Made by a program: the position numbers and the translations under genes. A stretch of DNA of 20,040 nucleotides from Peptococcaceae bacterium (GTDB taxonomy: Bacteria; Bacillota; Peptococcia; Peptococcales; Peptococcaceae), in the NCBI GenBank assembly GCA_017532485.1, contig JAFXJE010000095.1, positions 1 through 20,040 on the forward strand, in the 5' to 3' direction. Numbering within the stretch: the stretch's first letter is position 1; each line of letters starts with the position of its first letter. The notes under the pieces were generated by a model that was not told the DNA's origin, searched no databases, and saw only the letters and a list, made by a program, of their open reading frames with translations. Shown piece by piece: positions 14,064 through 20,040 of the stretch.

Positions 14064-15596
14064 CTATTTTTGCAATAAATTTTTTCCGGTCATTTCTGCC
14101 GGCTGGGCAATACCCAACAATGCTAAAACTGTTGGAGCCACATCTTCCAAAGCACCATTGAGTACAGCAGTTGTTTCTTTGCCGACTGCAATAAACGGTA
14201 CAGGATTAGAAGTATGGGAAGTGAATGGTGTGCCTTTAACAGGGTCAACCATAGTTTCAGCATTACCATGGTCAGCAGTAATCAAAAGTACGCCGTCTTT
14301 AGCCAATACTTTTTCGGCAATTTCACCCACACAAGCATCTACGGTTTCAGCTGCTTTCTTGGCTGCTTCCATAACCCCTGTATGACCTACCATGTCCGTA
14401 TTAGCAAAATTGACTAAAATAAATGGATAATCACCATTATCTAAGGCAGCTAAAACTTCATCCTTAACTGCTAACGCACTCATTTCCGGCTGTAAATCAT
14501 AAGTTGCCACTTTTGGTGATGGTACCAGCACTCTTTCCTCCAATGGATTTGGTTCTTCCACACCACCATTGAAGAAGAAGGTCACATGGGCATATTTTTC
14601 CGTCTCAGCAGTACGGAATTGTTTTACCCCTTGTTTCGCCAATACTTCACCCAAAGTATTATTTAATTCTTGTGGCAGGAAAGCTACTTCCATATTCAAG
14701 CCCTCTTCGTATTGGGTCATAGCCACATATTTTAAACCTAGATATTCTCTTGGAAAAGCATCAAAATCAGGCTGCACAAAAGCTTTGCTGATTTCTCTAG
14801 CTCTATCACCACGGAAATTGAAGAAAATCAAACCGTCGCCTGCCTCTACTTTAGCCACTGGCGTTTGTCCATCAGGACAAATTACTGTTGGTAAAACAAA
14901 TTCATCAGTAACCTCAGCAGCATAAGAATCAGTCACCGCTATAACAGCATCTGTTTTGATTTCACCTATGCCTTCAGTCATGGCACGATACGCTTTTTCT
15001 ACACGTTCCCAACGGTTATCTCTATCCATCGCATAATATCTGCCGGAAACAGTAGCGATTTTGCCTACCCCGATTTCTTGCAGTTTTTGCTCCAATTCTT
15101 CGAGATAACCAGCCGCTGTTTTCGGACCTACATCACGACCATCCAAGAAGCAATGCACATATACTTCCGTCAATCCTGCATCTTTAGCCATTTCTATTAA
15201 GGCTAATAAATGGTCGCTATGGCTGTGCACACCACCCGGAGATACTAACCCCATTAAATGTAAGGGTTTTTTCTCAGTTAAGCAATATTGCACCGTAGCT
15301 TTCAGCACTTGATTGTCTGCCAAAGTTTTCTCACGGACAGCTTTATTAATTCTAGTCAATTCTTGATAAACAACTCGTCCTGCACCTAAATTCAGATGAC
15401 CTACTTCCGAGTTGCCTTGTTGACCTTCCGGCAAGCCTACTGCTTCGCCAGAACAAACCAACTGACTATGAGGATATGCTGCCAATATTTTATCCATATT
15501 TGGTGTACTAGCTTCAAAAATAGCATTAGCTTGTTCTGTGCCAATACCCCAACCATCTAAAATCATTAATACTACTTGTTTTTCAGCTGTTTGCAC
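14064..15596 (-). CDS. gpmI: 2,3-bisphosphoglycerate-independent phosphoglycerate mutase
   Basis: Interconverts 3- and 2-phosphoglycerate by a phosphoserine intermediate with two Mn2+ ions (alkaline-phosphatase superfamily). Visible: LMILDGWG (metal Asp14), GNSEVGHLNLGAGR with the nucleophile Ser63, HCFLDGRDVGPKT, GRYYAMDRDNRWERV, FNFRGDRAREIS, and LITADHGNAE near the C-terminus. I chose GTG at 15596 (510 aa, the family's normal length). CAGGAGG in the last codons of tpiA is its ribosome site, and the two genes are 1 nt apart. Longer in-frame starts run into tpiA and are unlikely. Confidence 0.98.
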   Translation of the reverse strand: MQTAEKQVVLMILDGWGIGTEQANAIFEASTPNMDKILAAYPHSQLVCSGEAVGLPEGQQGNSEVGHLNLGAGRVVYQELTRINKAVREKTLADNQVLKATVQYCLTEKKPLHLMGLVSPGGVHSHSDHLLALIEMAKDAGLTEVYVHCFLDGRDVGPKTAAGYLEELEQKLQEIGVGKIATVSGRYYAMDRDNRWERVEKAYRAMTEGIGEIKTDAVIAVTDSYAAEVTDEFVLPTVICPDGQTPVAKVEAGDGLIFFNFRGDRAREISKAFVQPDFDAFPREYLGLKYVAMTQYEEGLNMEVAFLPQELNNTLGEVLAKQGVKQFRTAETEKYAHVTFFFNGGVEEPNPLEERVLVPSPKVATYDLQPEMSALAVKDEVLAALDNGDYPFILVNFANTDMVGHTGVMEAAKKAAETVDACVGEIAEKVLAKDGVLLITADHGNAETMVDPVKGTPFTSHTSNPVPFIAVGKETTAVLNGALEDVAPTVLALLGIAQPAEMTGKNLLQK

Positions 15597-15597
15597 T

Positions 15598-16356
15598 TTA
15601 CGCCTCCTGATAACGAACAAGCTTAGCAAAACTTTCAGGTTTTAAGCTGGCACCACCAACTAAAGCACCATCAATATTTGGCTGAGCCATCAATTCCTTA
15701 ACATTTTCAGGTTTTACACTGCCGCCATATTGAATACGCACCTTTTCTGCTGTAGCAGCACCATATTTATCGGCAATAGCCTGTCTTAAAGCTTTGATGG
15801 TATCTTCTGCATCTTGGGCTGTTGCTACCTTACCTGTGCCAATCGCCCAAATCGGCTCGTAAGCTACTATCATTTGTTCTACTTCTTCAGCAGTTAAATC
15901 TTCTAAAGCAGAAAGTAACTGACCAGCACAAACCTCTACAGTTTCACCAGCTTCACGCTGTTCCAAACGTTCACCTACGCACAAGATAGGACATAAGCCA
16001 TATTCATACGCACTTTTTACTTTTGCTTTAATCAGCTCATTATCTTCTTTGAAAATTTCGCGTCTTTCAGAATGACCGATAATTACATAATCAATACCCA
16101 TGTCCTGCAGCATACGCGGAGAAATTTCCCCAGTAAAAGCACCTTCAGCTGCCGGATACATATTTTGGGCACCAACACCAATACCTGTATTTTGCAATTT
16201 TGCTTTCAAAATATCTAATTGCAGAGCCGGAGCGCAAATTGCTGCATCAACCTTATCTTGACCTGCAAGCAAAGGTCTGATTTCCTCACAAAATTGTTCA
16301 GCCTCTACTCTTGTTTTATACATCTTCCAATTTGCTACAATAATAGGTTTTCGCAA
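15598..16356 (-). CDS. tpiA: Triosephosphate isomerase
   Basis: Interconverts dihydroxyacetone phosphate and glyceraldehyde 3-phosphate. A 252-aa TIM barrel with ANWKMYKT (Asn9, Lys11), IIGHSERRE (His95), VAYEPIWAIGTG (catalytic Glu167, start of the flexible loop 6), IQYGGSVKPENV and DGALVGGASL. The start is TTG at 16356, eight nt after AGGGGG; translation from there gives the normal family N-terminus. It lies 14 nt after pgk and 1 nt before gpmI. Confidence 0.99.
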   Translation of the reverse strand: MRKPIIVANWKMYKTRVEAEQFCEEIRPLLAGQDKVDAAICAPALQLDILKAKLQNTGIGVGAQNMYPAAEGAFTGEISPRMLQDMGIDYVIIGHSERREIFKEDNELIKAKVKSAYEYGLCPILCVGERLEQREAGETVEVCAGQLLSALEDLTAEEVEQMIVAYEPIWAIGTGKVATAQDAEDTIKALRQAIADKYGAATAEKVRIQYGGSVKPENVKELMAQPNIDGALVGGASLKPESFAKLVRYQEA

Positions 16357-16370
16357 AGTTCCAGCCCCCT

Positions 16371-17561
16371 TTATTTTTCTAATAATACAGCAATACCAGG
16401 CAATACTTTACCTTCTAAGAATTCTAAAGAAGCACCGCCACCAGTAGAAATGTGACTGATTTTTTCGGATAAGCCAGCTTTTTCAATAGCTGCTACAGAG
16501 TCCCCACCACCAACTACAGAATTCGCATCACTTGCTGCTACGGCTTGGGCTACTTGATTGGTACCTTCGGCAAAAGCATCTACTTCAAATACACCCATTG
16601 GACCATTCCAAATAACAGTTTTAGCATCAGCTACAGCAGCTTGATACAATTTAATTGTTTCAGGCCCGATATCTAAAGCCATCTTATCTGCAGCAATAGC
16701 ATCAATACCCACACTTGCAGCAGTTTCCGGTAAATCAATGCCGTCAGCTACGATTACATCTACTGGTAATAATAATTTTTTACCACCAGCTGTAGCTTTA
16801 GCCATAACTTCTTTAGCCAATTCAATTTTTTCTTCTTCCACTAAAGATTTACCTAAAGCATAACCTTGAGCTTGCAGGAAAGTATTAGCCATCCCACCAC
16901 CGATAATCAAGGTGTCTACTTTTTCTAATAAATGTTGAATAATTCCGATTTTATCAGCTACTTTCGCCCCACCGATAATAGCTACAAATGGATGTTCAGC
17001 GTGGTTTAATGCACCACCTAAGGCTTCAATTTCTTTTTCCATCAAGAAACCTGCTACTGCTGGCAGCAAATGACCTACACCTTCGGTAGAGCAATGTGCA
17101 CGATGAGCTGTCCCGAAAGCATCATTGACATAAACATCACCCAATTTTGCCAATTGTGCAGAAAACTCTTCATTGTTTTTTGTTTCACCAGCGTAGAAGC
17201 GAACATTTTCCAACATTAAAACTTCACCCGGTTGTAATGCAGCTACCATAGCCTCTACTTCAGGACCTACTGCTTCATTAGCTTTTTTCACAGGACGGCC
17301 TAATAATTCTTCCAAGCGTTTAGCTACTGCATCAAGGCGAAATTCGTCTTCAAACTCACCAGCTTTTGGTCTGCCTAAATGAGTCATAATAATAACTTTC
17401 GCATCCTGCTCTAATAAATAATTTAAAGTAGGTAATGCTGCTTGGATCCGAGTATCATTAGTGATTTCACCTGTTGCTTTATTACGAGGTACATTGAAAT
17501 CCACTCTGATTAATACTCTTTTTCCTTTTACATCGATATCTTTAATACTTTGTTTTGCCAT
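16371..17561 (-). CDS. pgk: Phosphoglycerate kinase
   Basis: Transfers the acyl phosphate of 1,3-bisphosphoglycerate to ADP, the first ATP-forming step of glycolysis. At 396 aa, normal length. Motifs: VLIRVDFNVP, THLGRPKAG, MLENVRFYAGE, NDAFGTAHRAHCST, FVAIIGGAKVADKI, NGPMGVFE and VGGGDSVAA (nucleotide-binding Gly-rich). ATG at 17561 with AAGGTGG upstream is the start; the frame runs 23 codons further 5' across the promoter and is not coding there. It is the first gene of the glycolytic operon; gapA, which often precedes pgk, is not here. Confidence 0.99.
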   Translation of the reverse strand: MAKQSIKDIDVKGKRVLIRVDFNVPRNKATGEITNDTRIQAALPTLNYLLEQDAKVIIMTHLGRPKAGEFEDEFRLDAVAKRLEELLGRPVKKANEAVGPEVEAMVAALQPGEVLMLENVRFYAGETKNNEEFSAQLAKLGDVYVNDAFGTAHRAHCSTEGVGHLLPAVAGFLMEKEIEALGGALNHAEHPFVAIIGGAKVADKIGIIQHLLEKVDTLIIGGGMANTFLQAQGYALGKSLVEEEKIELAKEVMAKATAGGKKLLLPVDVIVADGIDLPETAASVGIDAIAADKMALDIGPETIKLYQAAVADAKTVIWNGPMGVFEVDAFAEGTNQVAQAVAASDANSVVGGGDSVAAIEKAGLSEKISHISTGGGASLEFLEGKVLPGIAVLLEK

Positions 17562-17601
17562 GTTTTCTCCACCTTCTCTTCGTTGTGACAATCTTATTTT
17601 T

Positions 17602-17630
17602 ATTATAATCTTTTTTTCAGTTCCTTGCAA
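17602..17630 (-). promoter_or_regulatory. Promoter of the pgk-tpiA-gpmI-eno operon
   Basis: Minus-strand TTGCAA (17625-17630), a 17-nt spacer, and a perfect TATAAT (17602-17607), giving a leader of about 35 nt. It faces away from the promoter of the amidohydrolase gene 35 nt further on. I see no CcpA-type or CggR-type operator I would defend. Confidence 0.8.
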
Positions 17631-17664
17631 CTGCCCTCACACAAATTAGCTTACCCCATCAGCA

Positions 17665-17693
17665 TTGATTTTTTTGCCTGCTCATGCTAGGAT
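17665..17693 (+). promoter_or_regulatory. Promoter of the amidohydrolase gene
   Basis: Plus-strand TTGATT (17665-17670), a 17-nt spacer and TAGGAT (17688-17693), with TGC before the -10 (extended -10 form). The start would be about 35 nt before the ATG at 17736. Confidence 0.6.
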
Positions 17694-17735
17694 GTTTTTA
17701 ATCTTACTTTTCCAATTTTTCAGGGAGGGAATATT

Positions 17736-19034
17736 ATGCTATTTCGTGATATCACTTTAATTGATGAAAATTTCGAGCTGCAAGAGCATATGTATTTAGG
17801 TACTTTAGGTAATAAAATTGCTTATCTTGGAAAAAATCCACCATCTCAACCAGATTTATACGGCGAAATTTATACAAACAGCGCGGGCAAATTATTAATT
17901 CCGGGATTTTACAATGCACACAGTCACATCTATATGCATATCTTACGAGGCTATGGTGAAAATCTCAGCTTGATGGATTGGCTCAACACACGCATCTTTC
18001 CCTTTGAAGCTAAGTTGACCGACAGTATTATGCATGATGCAGCCTTATGTGGTATTGCCGAAATGCTGCGTTTTGGTATTGTTAGCACTTCCGATATGCA
18101 TCTTTTAGCTCCATCAATGGGTGCTGCTTTTGCTTCTAGCGGCATCAAAGCTAATCTTTCTACTTGCTGCACTGCTTTCGGTGGCGAAGCCTACACTGAT
18201 ACGCCTAATTATTCTGCCACTATGCAAATGTTGAAAGATAATCCTGCTTATGACGGTGATCGTATTCGAGCAGAATTTTCTCTCCATGCTGAATACACTT
18301 CTACAGAAAAAGTAGCACGAGGCTTGGCCGAAATGGCACATGAATACAAGGCCGGTATTCATGTACATGTTTCCGAAACTGCCAGCGAAGTTGCTGATTG
18401 TCGGGCACGCCATCAGGGCAAAAGTCCAGTCCAATATTTAGCTGACTGCGGTATTTTCGATGTGCCTGCTACGGCTGCTCATTGTGTACATTTAACAGAT
18501 GAGGATATTGATATTTTACACGCCAAACAAGTTACTGTAGCAACTTGCCCAAAAAGCAATCTCAAACTTGCCAGTGGTGTCTGTCCTGTGACCAAACTTT
18601 TAGCTAAAGGTGTTAATGTCGCTGTGGGTACAGACAGTGTAGCCAGCAATAATAATCTGAATATGCTGGAAGAAATCAAAACTTTCGCTTTACTCCAAAA
18701 AGGTATTCTGCAAGACCCTACCGTAATTACCCCTGCCGAGGCTCTTTACGCAGCAACCAGGGCAGGTGCTTTAGGTCAAGGCAGAACAGATTGCGGCTTG
18801 CTTAAAGAAGGCTATCGTGCCGATATCGCCGTCATCGACACTAACCAAATTTACTATCAGCCATCCCACAATCAGCTCAACAATCTTATCTACTCAGGCT
18901 GTGGTACTGATGTCTGTCTAACTATGGTTGACGGTCAAGTCCTTTATCAAGATGGAAATTATCCAACTATTGATTTAGAACAAGCTCTATGGAAAACTGA
19001 ACAAGCTAGAAAAGATATTTTAAATCAATTATAA
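17736..19034 (+). CDS. Amidohydrolase of the MTA/SAH deaminase family
   Basis: A 432-aa metal-dependent hydrolase of the COG0402 group (MtaD, SsnA, guanine and chlorohydrolase relatives). Metal and catalytic residues are visible: NAHSH (His62, His64), HVHVSE (His211, Glu214), AAHCVHL (His249) and VGTDSVASNNNLNMLEE (Asp300). The NNNLNMLEE stretch and overall layout are closest to 5'-methylthioadenosine/S-adenosylhomocysteine deaminases, which release ammonia from the adenine ring and feed methionine-cycle salvage; other purine-like substrates are possible, so no symbol is given. GGGAGGG precedes the ATG. It is monocistronic, between its own promoter and a strong terminator, and is the only clear plus-strand gene in the window. 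Confidence 0.88.
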   Translation: MLFRDITLIDENFELQEHMYLGTLGNKIAYLGKNPPSQPDLYGEIYTNSAGKLLIPGFYNAHSHIYMHILRGYGENLSLMDWLNTRIFPFEAKLTDSIMHDAALCGIAEMLRFGIVSTSDMHLLAPSMGAAFASSGIKANLSTCCTAFGGEAYTDTPNYSATMQMLKDNPAYDGDRIRAEFSLHAEYTSTEKVARGLAEMAHEYKAGIHVHVSETASEVADCRARHQGKSPVQYLADCGIFDVPATAAHCVHLTDEDIDILHAKQVTVATCPKSNLKLASGVCPVTKLLAKGVNVAVGTDSVASNNNLNMLEEIKTFALLQKGILQDPTVITPAEALYAATRAGALGQGRTDCGLLKEGYRADIAVIDTNQIYYQPSHNQLNNLIYSGCGTDVCLTMVDGQVLYQDGNYPTIDLEQALWKTEQARKDILNQL

Positions 19035-19052
19035 ACTTTCGTATTTTACAGC

Positions 19053-19098
19053 AAAAAAGAGGCTGTGACAAAAAATTTTGTCCTAGCCTCTTCTTTTT
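19053..19098. terminator. Bidirectional terminator between convergent genes
   Basis: A stem-loop with outer arms AAGAGGCT (19057-19064) and AGCCTCTT (19085-19092) and inner arms GACAAAA/TTTTGTC (19067-19073, 19076-19082). There is an A-run before it and a T-run after it, so it can end both the amidohydrolase transcript (plus) and the whiA transcript (minus). Confidence 0.88.
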
Positions 19099-19388
19099 TA
19101 CTCTATGCGCTGTAATTTACCGGTCACATCATAGCAGTAAATCCTATCTTCCTCCTGCCCCCGTAAGGTCACGCGGCTAAAATATTTGTACTGGGTACTA
19201 CGGTCATAATAAGCTTCTAGTTCCACAATTTGCTCCTGCTCATAACCTTCAGCTGCCAAATGCTGCTTTGTTTCTCTTTCCAGCCAAAATAGCGACCACG
19301 GTGTACCACAACAATAAAACCAAATTCCTGCGAGCAAAGTCATTATCGTCAAGATACTGCATATTTTTCGAAGATACATTGTCCTCAT
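19098..19388 (-). CDS. Small membrane-anchored or secreted protein, unknown function
   Basis: A 96-aa protein with a basic N-terminus and one hydrophobic segment at about residues 9-28, then a soluble domain of about 65 residues beginning TPWSLFWLERETKQHL and ending YCYDVTGKLQRIE. It has two cysteines near the end of the hydrophobic stretch but no clear lipobox. The layout (single anchor, TPW, then a helix and short beta strands) recalls small DUF3139-type Firmicutes proteins, but I would not assign it. It follows whiA by 6 nt and ends at the convergent terminator, so it is probably co-transcribed with whiA. ATG at 19379 is an alternative start. Confidence 0.7.
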   Translation of the reverse strand: MRTMYLRKICSILTIMTLLAGIWFYCCGTPWSLFWLERETKQHLAAEGYEQEQIVELEAYYDRSTQYKYFSRVTLRGQEEDRIYCYDVTGKLQRIE

Positions 19389-19394
19389 TCCTTC

Positions 19395-20040
19395 CTACTC
19401 ATGACCATAACCCTTGCTGCGCAGTTCGTCGGCAAGTTCTTCCAACTTACGCATTCGATGATTAATCCCTGATTTACTGACCACTGGCTCCATCAAAGTT
19501 CCCAATTCCTTCAAGCTAACCTCAGGATAAGCCAAGCGTGCTTCTGCCGCCAAACGCAGCGGCTTAGACAAACTATCCAAACCTACAGTACTGGCAATTA
19601 GCTCAATATTAGCTTTCTGACGACAAGCAGCATCTACTGTTTTGTTCATATTAGCTGTTTCGCAATTTACTAAACGATTAACCTGATTGCGCATTTCTTT
19701 TTCAATACGAATTTCTTCCAGTTCTAATAAGCCACGATGAGCCTCAACTATATTCAAAAAGTCAACAATCTGCTCACTTTCTTTTAAATAAACCAACAAA
19801 ACATTTTTCCGACTGCTGATTTTTGGGTGTAAGCCAAAGGTTTCAATAAGATTAACCAAAGATTGAGCATATTCCTCGCTGTTGGCTACAATTTCCAAAT
19901 GATAACTGCTCTGTGGGTCACTCAAAGAACCTGAACCCAAAAATACCCCTCGCAAATAACTACGTTTGCAGCAATCTTTTTCCACTAATTTTTCGCTGAT
20001 TTCCGGATTGTAAATCAAGCCATTTTTCATCAAGCCTAAA
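19395..20040 (-). CDS. whiA: Sporulation/cell-division regulator WhiA (5' end outside window)
   Basis: DNA-binding protein with a LAGLIDADG-homing-endonuclease-like domain and a C-terminal helix-turn-helix. The visible 214 codons include YLRGVFLGSGSLSDP, YHLEIVANSEEYAQSL, NCETANMNKTVDAACRQ and the C-terminal HTH (SLKELGTLMEPVVSKSGINH), all typical. The frame stays open to the window edge; with a family length near 310 aa, roughly 100 N-terminal residues lie outside. In Firmicutes whiA usually follows rapZ and a YvcK-type gene, which would also be beyond the edge. It is found in non-sporulating species too, where it affects division and chromosome segregation. Confidence 0.95.
   Translation of the reverse strand, partial: LGLMKNGLIYNPEISEKLVEKDCCKRSYLRGVFLGSGSLSDPQSSYHLEIVANSEEYAQSLVNLIETFGLHPKISSRKNVLLVYLKESEQIVDFLNIVEAHRGLLELEEIRIEKEMRNQVNRLVNCETANMNKTVDAACRQKANIELIASTVGLDSLSKPLRLAAEARLAYPEVSLKELGTLMEPVVSKSGINHRMRKLEELADELRSKGYGHE

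Noticed and set aside
14045..14075. Small inverted repeat (TAGCG/CGCTA) between gpmI and eno as an intergenic terminator
   Set aside because: The stem is only 5 bp and the T-run lies on the plus strand, the wrong side for these minus-strand genes.
15597..15629. An 11-residue N-terminal extension of gpmI
   Set aside because: It lies inside the tpiA 3' end; GTG at 15596 has CAGGAGG upstream and gives the normal family length.
1..20040. CRISPR arrays, phage genes, transposases or restriction systems
   Set aside because: No regularly spaced repeats and no matching protein motifs were found on either strand.

Overview
The window looks like part of a low-GC Firmicutes chromosome, most plausibly an anaerobic Negativicutes-type bacterium. 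This rests on AT-rich DNA, strong AGGAGG-type ribosome sites with frequent GTG/TTG starts, the presence of whiA, and an Mrp/Mbh-like antiporter cluster typical of anaerobes. The placement is an inference from gene content, not a database result. Nearly everything is on the minus strand; the one clear plus-strand gene is an amidohydrolase at 17736-19034.

Layout by coordinate. 1-1890: methyl-accepting chemotaxis receptor, cut by the left edge, with an amino-acid-sensor-like dCache motif. 1982-2497: short prepilin peptidase. 2627-10236: an eleven-gene antiporter operon, read 10236 to 2627, in the order mrpE-mrpF-mrpG-mbhD-like-mbhE-like-mrpB-mrpC-mrpD-second MrpD/NuoM-like-small membrane protein-third MrpD/NuoL-like. 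It has a clear promoter at 10340-10368 and a terminator at 2575-2614. 10455-11858: two tandem fic genes, the upstream one frameshifted. 11980-12574: tadA followed 10 nt later by tRNA-Ser(CGA). 12731-17561: the glycolytic operon pgk-tpiA-gpmI-eno. 17736-19034: MTA/SAH deaminase-family amidohydrolase. 19098-20040: a small exported or anchored protein behind whiA, which is cut by the right edge.

How the genes work together. The antiporter cluster has every Mrp/Mbh membrane module (the Pyrococcus MbhA-H equivalents) but no hydrogenase or other redox subunits inside the window. The usual large MrpA is absent: its C-terminal part is encoded as two small genes (MbhD- and MbhE-like), and its antiporter part is replaced by extra MrpD-like subunits, giving three in all. 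Genes are joined by 1-8 nt overlaps, which suggests translational coupling and assembly of one complex. The glycolytic operon covers 1,3-bisphosphoglycerate to phosphoenolpyruvate plus triose isomerisation; gapA is not present here. tadA and tRNA-Ser both serve decoding and appear to share one transcript.

Most of the window is ordinary core genome. The least routine parts are the stand-alone three-antiporter Mrp/Mbh-like complex with its small accessory subunit, the fic pair (an intact class III enzyme next to a gene broken at what looks like a short direct-repeat deletion), and the chemoreceptor's amino-acid-binding motif. I did not find a clearly new defence or mobile system, CRISPR array, IS element or prophage.
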